From: Peteryoungia wuzhouensis
Lineage (GTDB): Bacteria > Pseudomonadota > Alphaproteobacteria > Rhizobiales > Rhizobiaceae
Length of the DNA stretch: 64,000 nucleotides
Direction of reading: 5' to 3'
NCBI RefSeq assembly: GCF_003205195.1
Contig: NZ_QJRY01000008.1
Span: 150,191-214,190, forward strand
Shown here: in pieces, positions 1-9,137 of the stretch
Layout of the letters: each line of letters starts with the position of its first letter
Position numbering within the stretch: position 1 is the first letter of the stretch
Notes under the pieces: model-generated
What the model saw: only the letters and a program-made list of their open reading frames with translations
Told to the model about the DNA's origin: nothing
Database searches by the model: none
Translations under genes and position numbers: made by a program

Positions 1-535
1 GACCAACCAGCGGCTTCTCGATTTCGAACAGGGCACGCGCCATGGCGCCGCCCATGACGGCGAAGTCCAGCAGTTGCTGGGCATCGGCACCGATCCCGGC
101 GCCGACGTCGAGCACGATGCTCTCACCCGACAGCGTCGGCCAGATGGCGGCGATCGCCGGACGCTCGATGGTGGCCATGGTGCGCAGGCAGAACTTGGCC
201 ATGGCCATCAGCGCACCGGTATTGCCGGCGGAGACGGCGACGTCGGCCTGGCCGGTCTTGACCGCCTCGATCGAGCGCCACATGCTCGAGACATAACGTC
301 CGCGGCGAAGCGCCTGGCTCGGTTTCTCGTCCATGCCGACGGAAACTTCACAGTGGTGGAAGACGGCCTTTTCCTTGAGCCTGGGAAACTGCGCCAGAAT
401 CGGCAGGCAGCGCTCCTGTTGGCCGAAGAGGAGGAAGGTGACTTCCGGGTGACGTTCCAAAGCCTTGGCGGCTCCGGGAATCGTGACTTCGGGACCGAAG
501 TCGCCGCCCATAACGTCGAGAGAAATTCTGATCAC
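1..535 (-). CDS. plsX: Phosphate acyltransferase PlsX (partial, C-terminus beyond window)
   Basis: PlsX makes acyl-phosphate from acyl-ACP and phosphate, the first step of the PlsX/PlsY route to phosphatidic acid, at the inner face of the membrane. The visible 178 residues begin with the family N-terminus [13 protein letters not shown] and contain the [10 protein letters not shown] and LDVGA segments typical of PlsX. The start is a GTG at 535; upstream on the minus strand lies an AAGAAGGGTCAGG stretch that can serve as the ribosome site. The gene runs off the left edge. It follows the DUF177 gene on the same strand, an order common in rhizobia, where lipid synthesis genes follow yceD-type genes. 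Identification is secure. Confidence 0.95.
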   Translation of the reverse strand, partial: MIRISLDVMGGDFGPEVTIPGAAKALERHPEVTFLLFGQQERCLPILAQFPRLKEKAVFHHCEVSVGMDEKPSQALRRGRYVSSMWRSIEAVKTGQADVAVSAGNTGALMAMAKFCLRTMATIERPAIAAIWPTLSGESIVLDVGAGIGADAQQLLDFAVMGGAMARALFEIEKPLVG

Positions 536-632
536 TTAAACCTGACCCTTCTTGATCGCTGGCCAGCGAAATTTCGGTCAAAATACCGCTTTTCGATGGC
601 GGCACAACCCACCTGCGGGCGCAGATGGGGGA

Positions 633-1196
633 TCATTGATCCTTTTTCCAGTCTTTGAGCACGGCGAAGGGAGAGGGTCTCTTTTCTTCCTCGACTTCAT
701 TTTCGATATGCCCGGAAAACTGGACGCCGGGCTTTTTCGGATAGGGATCGATGCCGAGCGCGGCGAATTCCGCGATCAGGGCGCCCGCGTCGATCGTGTC
801 GCCGACAAAGGGTTCCGGCAGGTCCGGACCGTCCGGATCCAGCACCATTTCACCGGCGCCATCGAGCACGATGCGAGCCAGCTTCGAGCCCTCGGGCACG
901 AAGATCTGGTCGATATCCTGTTCGATCGTGGAGACAACAGGCTCAAGCGTCACGACGCAGGCCTGGACGATCTCGCCGGAGACGTGGCCCTTGATGCGCA
1001 CCCCGTCCTTCTTCCAGCGGGCAATCTGCAGATCGGCTGCAAGGCGATTGACGGCCTCCACTTCCCAAAGGCTTGCCAGCCCCACGCGTTCGCGCTCGTC
1101 TGCCTCGACATGGACCTGTACGGGGTTTGCCGATACGTGACCGACCTTCACGCGATAGCTGAATTCGGCAGTTTCATCGGGAATTCTAGTGATCAT
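633..1196 (-). CDS. DUF177 (YceD-like) protein
   Basis: A 187-residue soluble protein of the DUF177/YceD family. Bacterial YceD genes are generally linked to rpmF or plsX and are tied to 23S rRNA/ribosome accumulation; in alphaproteobacteria the precise role is not settled. Visible features are the conserved core around residues 75-140 (VVTLEPVVSTIEQDIDQIF, then the acidic GDTIDAGALIAEF segment) and a charged C-terminal tail ending SPFAVLKDWKKDQ, which is a family hallmark. The ATG at 1196 has GAGGAAG six bases upstream. It sits 97 bases before plsX and 66 bases after the cytochrome chaperone gene, consistent with one operon. Confidence 0.88.
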   Translation of the reverse strand: MITRIPDETAEFSYRVKVGHVSANPVQVHVEADERERVGLASLWEVEAVNRLAADLQIARWKKDGVRIKGHVSGEIVQACVVTLEPVVSTIEQDIDQIFVPEGSKLARIVLDGAGEMVLDPDGPDLPEPFVGDTIDAGALIAEFAALGIDPYPKKPGVQFSGHIENEVEEEKRPSPFAVLKDWKKDQ

Positions 1197-1262
1197 TGGA
1201 TCTTCCTCTGTCCGTTACCGGCGGCTCGCCGCGGTTGCCCGCCGGCATGGCCCTCCGAGGTA

Positions 1263-1799
1263 TCACGTGGTGGGAACGGCGATCCGGGCCGTGCCGGTCT
1301 CGATCTCGGCTTCGGCGACGGAGCCAAGCGCTTGCTCTGCGGAAAACATCCAGCCGGCCAGGCTTTGCATGTCCGGAGTCGGCGCGACCTCCGGGTGAAT
1401 ATTGCGAGCGAGGGCTGCGGCCAGGGCATCCCGATCGCCCTTGTCGAGCGCGGCGGCATAGGATTCGAGCCGACCGTAGTACATGCCGGCGAGCTTCTTC
1501 ATGCGCTTCGGAACACCGGGGTCGCCAACTCCGAGTTCGCGGATCGAATGATCGACATCCTCGAAGAAGGCGTCGATGATGTTTTGCGCGATCTCCTGGC
1601 CACTCCGGTCCGACCGCGCGGTGCGGCGAAAATAGAGAATCAGCATGATCGTCAGCATCTCGAACCGACCCATGACGGTGTCGGGCGCATTCATGTCGAG
1701 ATAAAAGGCAGGTGTCCGCGCGGCCGATGTCAGGATGGCATACTGCCGCTCGACGATCGCCTGATTGTTTCTTTTCTGACGGAAGAAACCGAATACCAT
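1263..1799 (-). CDS. Ubiquinol-cytochrome c chaperone (CBP3 family)
   Basis: A 178-residue member of the ubiquinol-cytochrome c chaperone family, related to mitochondrial Cbp3, which helps cytochrome b and bc1 complex assembly. The N-terminus starts MVFGFFRQKR and leads into the family core YAILTSAARTPAFYLDMNAP and MLTIMLILYFRR at residues 20-60, followed by DAFFEDVDHSIRELGVGD and the RMKKLAGMYYGR motif. A longer open frame extends upstream, but ATG 1799 was chosen because family members begin just here and a GGTGGAA stretch precedes it. It is divergent from bamE across about 260 bases. Role is by family only. Confidence 0.85.
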   Translation of the reverse strand: MVFGFFRQKRNNQAIVERQYAILTSAARTPAFYLDMNAPDTVMGRFEMLTIMLILYFRRTARSDRSGQEIAQNIIDAFFEDVDHSIRELGVGDPGVPKRMKKLAGMYYGRLESYAAALDKGDRDALAAALARNIHPEVAPTPDMQSLAGWMFSAEQALGSVAEAEIETGTARIAVPTT

Positions 1800-2058
1800 C
1801 CAATTCCACCAAAAAGAGTCGGCCGATGGCCCAGGCCCGGTCGTGCTCATGTTGCATGATTGCGAAAGCTGGTTTACCGAAGCAGACGTGAATTGCAATG
1901 CCGTTATCCCCTCGCCCTGCCGCTTCCATCGGCAAAGTGACGGGAAAGAAGGCAGCGCCCGCAATTGGACGGCCCTTCCCCGGAAAGGCCACAATGCTGT
2001 GCGCAGAAGCGACCCGGCATCCTTCCGGTTGCCGTCGACAGTCATGGGAGACGTATGC

Positions 2059-2556
2059 GTGGACATTCGGATTTTTAAAGCGGACAGGAAGCTGATGAAC
2101 ACCACGGCCGTGGCTCTCGCTCTTGCCCTGGCCGGGCTTTCTGGCTGCACGACCTCCGAAGTGTTTCACAATGGCTATGTGGTCGACCAGGCCGCGCTGG
2201 ATCTGGTTCCGGTGGGCTCCAGCCGTGAGCAGGTGCTGCTGTCGCTCGGCACGCCGTCGACCACCGCCACCTTCGACGGCGAGGTCTTCTACTATATTTC
2301 CCAGAAGCGCGTCCGCTCCGTCGCCTTCATGAAGCAGAAGCTGGTCGAACAGCAGATACTGGCGATCTATTTCGACAAGAACGGCATCGTCACCCAGGAG
2401 GCGAACTACACGCTTCAGGATGGCAAGGTCTTCGACACGATCTCGCGCACGACCCCGACAGGCGGCCGCGACCTCACCTTCCTGCAGCAGCTGCTCTCGG
2501 GCGGCGGTGGCGCGGCCAACAGCGTCAAGAACATCCTGGGCGGCATGGGCAACTAA
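2059..2556 (+). CDS. bamE: Outer membrane assembly lipoprotein BamE/OmlA family
   Basis: A SmpA/OmlA (BamE) family lipoprotein, a small partner of the BAM complex that inserts outer membrane beta-barrels. Visible features: a hydrophobic segment LALALAGLSGC forming a lipobox with the lipidated Cys, then the family fold with VPVGSSREQVLLSLGTPSTT and FDGEVFYYISQKR. The C-terminal tail is Gly-rich. The start is uncertain: GTG 2059 has GGGAG eight bases upstream and supplies basic residues for the signal; ATG 2044 has no ribosome site; ATG 2095 has AGGA upstream but leaves an uncharged signal N-region. A strong bidirectional terminator follows the stop. Confidence 0.85.
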   Translation: MDIRIFKADRKLMNTTAVALALALAGLSGCTTSEVFHNGYVVDQAALDLVPVGSSREQVLLSLGTPSTTATFDGEVFYYISQKRVRSVAFMKQKLVEQQILAIYFDKNGIVTQEANYTLQDGKVFDTISRTTPTGGRDLTFLQQLLSGGGGAANSVKNILGGMGN

Positions 2557-2580
2557 GCCTCCCTGCCGGGCTCGGACACG

Positions 2581-2618
2581 AAGAAACCGCGGAAGTTGCC
2601 TTCCGCGGTTTCTTTTTG
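2581..2618. terminator. Bidirectional terminator between bamE and hppA
   Basis: A perfect 15-base stem (2581-2595 pairing with 2600-2614, core ACCGCGGAAG) with a four-base loop, a T-run on the plus side and a matching A-run at its left edge. It lies between the convergent stops of bamE and hppA and can end transcripts from both. Confidence 0.9.
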
Positions 2619-2636
2619 TCCCAAAGCCGTGGCGGC

Positions 2637-4775
2637 TTAGTGGGCGAGCACGGCGAGAAGCAGGAGCGCCACGATGTTGGTGATCTTGATCGCCGGGTTC
2701 ACGGCCGGTCCTGCTGTATCCTTGTAGGGATCACCGACGGTGTCACCCGTGACGGAGGCCTTGTGGGCATCCGAACCCTTCAGGTGCTTGACGCCGTCCT
2801 TGTCGATGAAGCCATCCTCGAAGCTCTTCTTCGCATTGTCCCAGGCCCCGCCACCTGAAGTCATGGAGATGGCGACGAAGAGGCCGTTGACGATGACGCC
2901 GAGCAGCGAGGCGCCAAGCGCCGCGAAGGCCGAGGCCTTGGAGCCCGATATCAGCAGCACGCCGAAATAGACGACGAGCGGGGCCAGCACCGGCAGTAGC
3001 GAGGGGATGATCATCTCGCGAATGGCAGCGCGGGTCAGGATATCGACCGCCCGGCCATAGTCCGGCTTCTCCGTGCCCTGCATGATGCCCGGCTTGTTGC
3101 GGAACTGCTGGCGAACCTCTTCCACGATCGATCCGGCCGCACGGCCGACGGCGGTCATGGCGATCCCGCCGAAGAGATAGGGGATGAGGCCGCCGAAGAT
3201 CAGGCCGGCGACGACGTAAGGGTTGGAGAGATCGAAGGAAATCGCCCCCATGTCAGCGAAGTATGGATACTGCGCGCTGTTGGCGGCGAAATAGGCCAGG
3301 TCGTTGGAATAGGCGGCGAACAGCACCAGGGCACCAAGGCCGGCAGAGCCGATCGCGTAGCCCTTGGTGACGGCCTTGGTGGTGTTGCCGACGGCATCGA
3401 GCGCATCCGTGGACTTGCGAACCTCGGGTGGCAGATGCGCCATTTCGGCAATGCCGCCGGCATTGTCGGTGACAGGGCCGAACGCATCGAGTGCCACGAT
3501 CATGCCGGCAAGGCCAAGCATGGTGGTGACGGCGATCGCCGTGCCGAACAGGCCGGCAAGCTGATAGGTGGAGATGATGCCACCAACGATGACGATGGCC
3601 GGCAATGCGGTCGATTCCAGCGAAACTGCGAGGCCCTGGATGACATTGGTGCCGTGGCCGGTGACCGATGCCTGGGCGATGGAATTGACCGGGCGCTTGT
3701 TGGTGCCGGTGTAGTATTCGGTGATCACGACAATCAGGGCGGTCACGACCAGGCCGAGAATGCCGCAGAAGAACAGGTTGATGCCGGTGATGTCAGTGCC
3801 GGCCACCGTGCCGAGCGTGCCCCAGCCGACTGTCAGCGACGTGGCGAAAGCAAGGCCCGCGATCGACAGCAGACCCGTCACGATCAGGCCCTTGTAGAGC
3901 GCGCCCATGATCGAGCCGTTGGTGCCGAGCTTGACGAAGAAGGTCCCGACGATCGAGGTGATGATGCAGGCGCCGCAGATGGCGAGCGGGTAGACCATCG
4001 TGATGTCGAGAGCTGCCGAGCCGGCAAAGAAGATCGCGGCCAGCACCATGGTCGCGACGACCGAGACGGCATAGGTTTCAAAGAGGTCGGCCGCCATGCC
4101 GGCGCAGTCGCCGACATTGTCACCTACGTTGTCGGCGATGGTTGCCGGATTGCGCGGGTCGTCTTCCGGAATGCCAGCCTCGACCTTGCCCACCAGGTCG
4201 CCACCGACGTCTGCCCCTTTGGTGAAGATACCGCCGCCGAGGCGGGCGAAGATCGAGATCAGCGAGGCGCCGAAGCCGAGCGCAACGAGCGCATCGATGA
4301 CTTCGCGCGAACCGCTTTCATGCCCCAGAAACACGGTCAGAACGTAGAAATAGATGGAGACGCCGAGAAGGGCCAGGCCCGCCACCAGCATGCCGGTGAT
4401 GGCGCCCGACTTGAAGGCGATGTCGAGGCCAGCCGGAAGGCTGTGGGATGCGGCCTGCGCTGTGCGCACATTGGCGCGGACAGAGACATGCATGCCGATG
4501 AAGCCGGCAGCGCCGGAGAGCACCGCGCCGATCAGGAAGCCGATGGCCGCCGTGCCGGACAGGAGAAACCATGTGCCGACGAAAACGACGGCGCCGACGA
4601 TTGCAATGTTCAGGTATTGCCGAGTGAGGTAAGCCTGAGCACCCTCGCGAATATAGCCTGCAATTTCCTGCATTCGGGCATTGCCCTGGTCAGCCGCCAA
4701 TACCGAGCGTGTCGCCCAGATCGCGTAAACCACCGACAAAAGCCCGCATAAAATTACGCCTAGAAGAACCGTCAT
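2637..4775 (-). CDS. hppA: Membrane-bound K+-independent proton pyrophosphatase
   Basis: A 712-residue H+-translocating pyrophosphatase. It couples pyrophosphate hydrolysis to proton export across the inner membrane or acidocalcisome-like vesicles, with about 16 membrane helices. Conserved catalytic segments are visible: [20 protein letters not shown] and [20 protein letters not shown] near residue 200, and [13 protein letters not shown] further on. The motif GNTTKA carries Lys where K+-dependent enzymes have Ala, marking it as the K+-independent type. ATG 4775 was chosen over a start 33 bases upstream because GGGAGGG lies eight bases before it. The length equals that of characterised rhizobial enzymes. 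Confidence 0.97.
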   Translation of the reverse strand: MTVLLGVILCGLLSVVYAIWATRSVLAADQGNARMQEIAGYIREGAQAYLTRQYLNIAIVGAVVFVGTWFLLSGTAAIGFLIGAVLSGAAGFIGMHVSVRANVRTAQAASHSLPAGLDIAFKSGAITGMLVAGLALLGVSIYFYVLTVFLGHESGSREVIDALVALGFGASLISIFARLGGGIFTKGADVGGDLVGKVEAGIPEDDPRNPATIADNVGDNVGDCAGMAADLFETYAVSVVATMVLAAIFFAGSAALDITMVYPLAICGACIITSIVGTFFVKLGTNGSIMGALYKGLIVTGLLSIAGLAFATSLTVGWGTLGTVAGTDITGINLFFCGILGLVVTALIVVITEYYTGTNKRPVNSIAQASVTGHGTNVIQGLAVSLESTALPAIVIVGGIISTYQLAGLFGTAIAVTTMLGLAGMIVALDAFGPVTDNAGGIAEMAHLPPEVRKSTDALDAVGNTTKAVTKGYAIGSAGLGALVLFAAYSNDLAYFAANSAQYPYFADMGAISFDLSNPYVVAGLIFGGLIPYLFGGIAMTAVGRAAGSIVEEVRQQFRNKPGIMQGTEKPDYGRAVDILTRAAIREMIIPSLLPVLAPLVVYFGVLLISGSKASAFAALGASLLGVIVNGLFVAISMTSGGGAWDNAKKSFEDGFIDKDGVKHLKGSDAHKASVTGDTVGDPYKDTAGPAVNPAIKITNIVALLLLAVLAH

Positions 4776-4928
4776 TCGCAATACCCTCCCGTATTGCCCG
4801 CGCCTCACTCATCGCGGGCGGTGTCACGCAGACTCGGGCCCCCTCCTCCGAGACCCGTCGACGCGAGGCGAGATTGCGTCGCCCTTTTCGTGGCGTCAAG
4901 AGCGCATATTTTGCGTTGCGGAGGGAAC

Positions 4929-6155
4929 TCAGGCGGGCTTGCGGGAGACAGCGCGCAACTGCAGCAGGATGAGCACGAGGCAGATGAGCGTCACCGGCCA
5001 GATCAGCAGGTTCATGACCGACCAGCCATAGGCCGTGAAGACCTTGCCCGACGAGAAGGAGGAGAGCGCCACGGTCGAGAACAGGATGATGTCGTGAAAG
5101 CCCTGCACCTTGTCGGCCTCGGAAGGGCGGTAACTGGAGGCAACAATGGCGGTGGCGCCGATGAAGCCGAAGTTCCAGCCGATGCCGAGCAGCACCAGCG
5201 CTCCCCAGAAATTCCAGAGTTCGATACCCCAATGTGCCACGACGGCGCAGGCCATCAGGATGACCAATCCGGTCGCGACGATCTTTTCCGGCCCGAAACG
5301 GCTGATCAGCACGCCGGTGAAGAAGCTCGGGGCGAACATGGCAATGACGTGCCACTGGATGCCGAGAGTGGCGAGATCCGTAGAGAAGCCGCAACCGACG
5401 ACCATGGCGAGCGGCGCGCCCGTCATCATGAAGGTCATCAGGGCATAGGTGCCGATGCCGCAGACCATGCCGGTCATGAAGCGCTGCGTCATGACGATTT
5501 CGCGCAAGGGACGTGTCGGTTCGCTCGCCGTGCCGGCCTTGCTGGCGAGTGGCGGCAGCTTCAGGAAGAAAAGCACGCCGATGGCGCAGAGCAGGAGCGG
5601 CACAAGGCCGAGAAAGGCACCGGCAAAGGTGACGGGCGCCAGCGCATCCTTCAGCCAGATGGCGATTTGTGGCCCGGCGATGGCCGAGACGATGCCTGCC
5701 GCCAGGATCCAGGAAATCGCCTTGCCCTTGTAGAAACTCGGCGAGGCATCGGCGGCGGCAAAGCGGATCTTCTGGGTGAAGCCGCCGGACAGGCCCATCA
5801 AGACGAGCGAGAAGGCAAAAAGCCAGAAATCGGAGCGGATGAGGGCAAAGGCGGCGAGCGCACTGCCGAGTGCCCCGGCAAGCGCGCCCAGCATGAAGCT
5901 TTCACGCCGCCCCAGAAAGCGCGAGGCGGTCGCGACCGCGATGGCGCCGACGGCAACGCCGATGTTGAAGCCGGTGAGCGGGGCGGTTGCGAGCGACTTG
6001 TCGGCGCCGAGCATCTGGAAGCCGGCGAGCCCGCCGACCGAAAAGGCGAGCGGGGGCGCCGAACCCAGGATCGCCTGGGCGACCGCGAGCAAACCGACAT
6101 TTCGCTTGGCCGTCGACAAATGTTCGTCCAGGCCTGCCAGCGTCGCTCCGCTCAT
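4929..6155 (-). CDS. MFS transporter
   Basis: A 408-residue major facilitator superfamily protein with about 12 predicted helices in two halves. The halves are separated near residue 190-220 by a cytoplasmic stretch (LASKAGTASEPTRPLREIV). A typical loop 2-3 motif is modified to FLGRRES. The ATG at 6155 has TAAGG eight bases upstream and lies 10 bases after the nusB stop, so it is probably cotranscribed with ribH and nusB. The substrate cannot be read from the sequence. Linkage to ribH raises flavin or a flavin precursor as a possibility, but no FMN riboswitch is present, so that remains inference. Confidence 0.85.
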   Translation of the reverse strand: MSGATLAGLDEHLSTAKRNVGLLAVAQAILGSAPPLAFSVGGLAGFQMLGADKSLATAPLTGFNIGVAVGAIAVATASRFLGRRESFMLGALAGALGSALAAFALIRSDFWLFAFSLVLMGLSGGFTQKIRFAAADASPSFYKGKAISWILAAGIVSAIAGPQIAIWLKDALAPVTFAGAFLGLVPLLLCAIGVLFFLKLPPLASKAGTASEPTRPLREIVMTQRFMTGMVCGIGTYALMTFMMTGAPLAMVVGCGFSTDLATLGIQWHVIAMFAPSFFTGVLISRFGPEKIVATGLVILMACAVVAHWGIELWNFWGALVLLGIGWNFGFIGATAIVASSYRPSEADKVQGFHDIILFSTVALSSFSSGKVFTAYGWSVMNLLIWPVTLICLVLILLQLRAVSRKPA

Positions 6156-6165
6156 GTCGTTCACC

Positions 6166-6645
6166 TTATTTCTGCGCCGGAGCGCGTACCTGCTTTGCAA
6201 TGCGGTCGAGGACGGCGTTGACCAGTCTCGGCTCGTCGTCCGGGAAGAAGGCCTGCGCGATCTCGACATATTCCGTTACGATGACCGCGATGGGAACATC
6301 CTTGCGCTCGATCAATTCGAACGCGCCGGCACGCAGAATTGCACGAACCGTGCTGTCCATCCGCGACAGCGACCAGTCGTCCTGCAGCGCCTGGCGGATC
6401 AACGGGTCGATCTTGGTCTGGTCGCGTACGACGCCGGCGACGATCGAGCGGAACCACGATGCATCCGCCTTCAGGTATGTTTCGCCATCGACCTCCTGGC
6501 CGAGCCTGTGGCTCTCATATTCGGCCACGACCTCCAGGACGCCAGAACCGGCGATATCCATCTGATAGAGCGCCTGTACAGCTGCAAGACGCGCTGCACC
6601 GCGCTGGTTCGCCGGTTTTACCGGATGCTTGCCTTCGTCCGACAT
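6166..6645 (-). CDS. nusB: Transcription antitermination factor NusB
   Basis: A 159-residue all-helical NusB, the RNA-binding factor that, with S10 (NusE), loads on boxA of rRNA leaders for antitermination. Visible motifs are [19 protein letters not shown] at the N-terminus, [10 protein letters not shown] in the middle and the C-terminal signature [17 protein letters not shown]...[11 protein letters not shown]. The ATG at 6645 lies directly after the ribH stop (TGA GTG ATG), so the two genes are translationally coupled; the GTG at 6648 is a less likely start. The ribH-nusB pairing is widespread in proteobacteria. Confidence 0.96.
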   Translation of the reverse strand: MSDEGKHPVKPANQRGAARLAAVQALYQMDIAGSGVLEVVAEYESHRLGQEVDGETYLKADASWFRSIVAGVVRDQTKIDPLIRQALQDDWSLSRMDSTVRAILRAGAFELIERKDVPIAVIVTEYVEIAQAFFPDDEPRLVNAVLDRIAKQVRAPAQK

Positions 6646-6648
6646 CAC

Positions 6649-7107
6649 TCAGCCACCCAGCTTCTTCTTCAGTGCGATCATCGACAGGGCGGCGCGGGCG
6701 GCAAAGCCACCCTTGTCCTTGTCGGACCGGCGCACGCGGGCCCAGGCCTGATCGTCATTTTCGACGGTCATGATGCCATTGCCGATCGCCAGCGATTCCG
6801 AGACGGCGAGGTCCATCAATGCGCGCGAGGATTCGTTGGCGACGATGTCGAAATGGTAGGTCTCGCCACGAATGACCATGCCAAGGGCGACGAAGCCGTC
6901 ATATTGCGTGCCTTCGTCATCGGCGGCATCAAGCGCCATGGCGATGGCCGGCGGAATTTCGAGCGCGCCCGGCACGGTGATGACGTCATAGGTGGCGCCG
7001 GCCTCTTCCAGAGCATATTTTGCACCGTCCAGCAGAGCGTCCGACATGTCGTCATAGAAGCGCGCTTCGACGATCAGCAAATGCGGCGAAGCCGTCTTGT
7101 TTACCAT
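6649..7107 (-). CDS. ribH: 6,7-dimethyl-8-ribityllumazine synthase
   Basis: Lumazine synthase joins 5-amino-6-ribitylaminouracil and 3,4-dihydroxy-2-butanone 4-phosphate, the step before riboflavin synthase. The 152-residue protein shows the family core in order: [50 protein letters not shown] (catalytic His in the YHFD segment) and [15 protein letters not shown]. It heads a ribH-nusB-MFS run. No FMN riboswitch is visible in the 328 bases upstream. The riboflavin synthase gene ribE, often a neighbour, is not in this cluster. Confidence 0.96.
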   Translation of the reverse strand: MVNKTASPHLLIVEARFYDDMSDALLDGAKYALEEAGATYDVITVPGALEIPPAIAMALDAADDEGTQYDGFVALGMVIRGETYHFDIVANESSRALMDLAVSESLAIGNGIMTVENDDQAWARVRRSDKDKGGFAARAALSMIALKKKLGG

Positions 7108-7435
7108 GGTCAGATCCTGATCCTGAATGTGATTGCGGCGCTTTGGCCGCCAGAAACGCGGTCAAACCACGCTGTCCCCCGGAAGGCAAGCATTTTTAGA
7201 TCAGGGCAGCTGCGGCTTCGGCGCAAGGCTGGGCCGATCGGCCAGCCCATCGGACCCGAGATGTTGTTCGGGCCTCGCTAAACAAGGCCGAATTCAGGCG
7301 ACAAAAATGAAGAATGTTTAATCGAATTCAGTCACTTAATGGCTGGAAACGGCCACAATCCGACACCAGTTTCAGTTCTGCAAGCGAGCGACGGAATCCC
7401 CCGCCATCGCAAACATCCTTGAAAGGAACAGGACC
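7108..7435. other. Intergenic region between ribH and a small secreted-protein gene
   Basis: This 328-base divergent gap should hold the promoters of ribH (minus) and of the secreted protein gene at 7436 (plus). Apart from the palindrome at 7227-7247, nothing is recognised in it. In particular the conserved blocks of an FMN riboswitch are absent. Confidence 0.6.
7227..7247. repeat. 21-base near-perfect palindrome upstream of ribH
   Basis: The segment reads GGCTGG-GCCGATCGGC-CAGCC and is its own reverse complement apart from one position. It lies about 120 bases upstream of ribH and 190 bases upstream of the plus-strand gene at 7436. It could be a protein-binding dyad or an RNA hairpin; no T-run follows on either strand. 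Confidence 0.5.
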
Positions 7436-7798
7436 ATGAATCGCTTTGCAACCATGTTCAGTGCCACCGCCCTGACTGCCATTGCTTTTGGTGCGGACGC
7501 CTATGCCGCCATGCCCGCCGCAACGATGGCATCGCCGCAGCAGATCGAAAACACGATCACGAAGCTCTCGCCGAGCGCCTACAACGTCATCTGGCTCGAC
7601 TCTCTGAAAACGCATGACGCAGCCAAGGAGCAGTTCGGCAATGTCAAGCCGACATCCCAGGAGGCCCGTCTCGTCCAGGCCTCGGTGATTGCAAATCCGG
7701 CGCTCGCCCGCAAGCTGCAGGCCGACAAGGTTGAGCTTGAAAACATCGTCGGCGCCCAGCAGGCGGCTGACGGAAGCGTTACCTTCTACCTTCGCTGA
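7436..7798 (+). CDS. Small secreted protein of unknown function
   Basis: A 120-residue protein that I do not recognise. The first 25 residues form a Sec signal peptide (MNRFATMFSATALTAIAFG then ADAYA-AMPA as a likely cleavage region). The mature part is short, helical-looking and free of cysteines, with the sentence-like core QQIENTITKLSPSAYNVIWLD and AARKLQADKVELENIVGAQQ repeated in character but not in sequence. The start ATG 7436 has GAAAGGAA about nine bases upstream. A strong terminator follows, so it is probably monocistronic and periplasmic. It occupies the place between ribD and ribH. Confidence 0.75.
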   Translation: MNRFATMFSATALTAIAFGADAYAAMPAATMASPQQIENTITKLSPSAYNVIWLDSLKTHDAAKEQFGNVKPTSQEARLVQASVIANPALARKLQADKVELENIVGAQQAADGSVTFYLR

Positions 7799-7837
7799 AC
7801 CACACTCTCTATCGACCTTCTCCCTCCCCGCCCGCCG

Positions 7838-7869
7838 AAATCCCCGTGCCTCCCCGGCACGGGGATTTT
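7838..7869 (+). terminator. Rho-independent terminator after the small secreted-protein gene
   Basis: Stem AATCCCCGTGCC/GGCACGGGGATT with a five-base loop (TCCCC at 7851-7855), followed by TTTTGG. It lies 40 bases after the stop at 7798. Confidence 0.85.
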
Positions 7870-7970
7870 GGCGCTGAAAAAGCCTCCGGAACAATTGGCG
7901 GGTGGTGGGTGTTTCCGATTCACGAAGGAGGCCCCGGCGCTCTTTCATTCACCGGAAAAAGGAGGCTCCC

Positions 7971-8048
7971 ATGGGTCGTGGTATTCTTATGTGGCTGGTC
8001 GGCGTGCCGATCCCGATCATCATTCTCATTCTCTTGTTCTGGCGTTAA
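7971..8048 (+). CDS. 25-residue single-span membrane peptide
   Basis: A very short gene missed by most gene callers. It has a near-ideal ribosome site, AAAAAGGAGG, six bases before ATG 7971, and encodes 25 residues beginning MGRGILMWLVGVPIP and continuing as an Ile/Leu-rich helix that ends FWR. One basic residue at each end and a central hydrophobic span fit a single inner-membrane helix with a Pro-x-x-Pro kink. The TAA overlaps the ribD stop on the other strand by four bases. I recall similar small open frames in other Rhizobiales but cannot confirm that here. Function unknown. Confidence 0.7.
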   Translation: MGRGILMWLVGVPIPIIILILLFWR

Positions 8049-9133
8049 AGCCAGGCAGAGACCGGCAGACGCTCAAGGATCTGCCGGTGGTCCCGTCCGA
8101 AAGTGTCCTCCTGCAAGAGGATGAAACCGGCCGGGCGATAGTCACGGGTGATGGGCGATGCGATACCGCCCTCCCCGATGGCCGCTTCCCCGGTATAGAG
8201 ATGAATCCGATCAACGAGGCCCTGCGCCAAGAGGTCGGCAGCAACGCGGGCGCCCCCCTCGACCATCAGCGATGATATGCCGCGCGCGCCAAGCGTCTGG
8301 AGCAGAGGCTCCAACCCCGTCGTTTCCAGTATTTCAACGCCCATTGTTTCCAGTTCATTCCGGTGCCCCGTGGCAGACGGTGCGACAGCCAGGATCACCG
8401 GCACGTCGCGCGCCGTCTTGGCAAGCTTGGAGCCGGTTGACAGTTCGGCGCGACGATCAAGAACGATCCTCAAGGGAGATGCGTTTTCCTGTCCGGGAAG
8501 CCGCACGGTGAGTTCAGGGTCGTCGGCATTGGCCGTGCCGATCCCGACCATGATCGCGTCGCTCGCCGCCCGCAGCCGATGAACCTCGGTCCGCGCTTCA
8601 GGCCCCGTGATCGCCACCTGCCCCTCACCCAGTTTTCCGAGCATGCCATCTGCAGAAACCGCAAGCTTCAGAGTCACTTGCGGTCGGCCCTTCGTCTGGC
8701 GCGTCAGGTAGCCGCCCATGGCGCGGCGGGCTTCCTTTTGGAGAATACCGATGGTCACCTCGATGTCGGCATCGGCGAGGATCTTCAGGCCCTGCCCGGA
8801 CACGCGCGGATCTGGATCCGCGACCGCAACCACCACCCGCGCGATGCCGGCTGCCACCATGGCATTGGCACAAGGCGGCGTCTTGCCGTGATGGGAACAG
8901 GGTTCGAGCGTGACATAGGCCGTAGCACCCTTCGCCCCATCGCCGGCTTCTGCGAGCGCCTGCGGCTCGGCATGCGGCCGACCGCCCTTGGCCGTAACGC
9001 CACGACCGAGAACGCGTCCATCCTTGACGATCACACAGCCGACGGAGGGGTTGGAGCCGGTCTGGCCGACGTGACTGAGAGACAACGCGATGGCTTCGCG
9101 CATGAATGCTTCGTCGATCGCCGTGATCGACAC
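8045..9133 (-). CDS. ribD: Bifunctional riboflavin deaminase/reductase RibD
   Basis: RibD carries out two successive steps after GTP cyclohydrolase II: deamination of the pyrimidine and reduction of the ribosyl side chain. The N-terminal CDA-like domain (residues 1-145) has the zinc motifs HAEPQAL and PCSHHGKTPPC. The C-terminal reductase domain (from about 150) has the family segment RPQVTLKLAVSADGML and the late VEGGARVAADLL motif. GTG 9133 was chosen: it follows the nrdR stop by four bases and gives the usual 362 residues; ATG 9103 would cut into the deaminase. Order glyA-nrdR-ribD is conserved in rhizobia. Confidence 0.94.
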   Translation of the reverse strand: MSITAIDEAFMREAIALSLSHVGQTGSNPSVGCVIVKDGRVLGRGVTAKGGRPHAEPQALAEAGDGAKGATAYVTLEPCSHHGKTPPCANAMVAAGIARVVVAVADPDPRVSGQGLKILADADIEVTIGILQKEARRAMGGYLTRQTKGRPQVTLKLAVSADGMLGKLGEGQVAITGPEARTEVHRLRAASDAIMVGIGTANADDPELTVRLPGQENASPLRIVLDRRAELSTGSKLAKTARDVPVILAVAPSATGHRNELETMGVEILETTGLEPLLQTLGARGISSLMVEGGARVAADLLAQGLVDRIHLYTGEAAIGEGGIASPITRDYRPAGFILLQEDTFGRDHRQILERLPVSAWL

Positions 9134-9137
9134 GGGG

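Noticed and set aside
2637..6221. Long open frames opposite hppA and the MFS gene
   Set aside because: They are mirror frames of GC-rich genes, with Arg/Gly/Asp-rich translations and no family likeness or ribosome sites. The same holds for the many other long antisense frames in the window.
7108..7435. FMN riboswitch upstream of ribH
   Set aside because: None of the conserved blocks of that riboswitch is present on the ribH strand.
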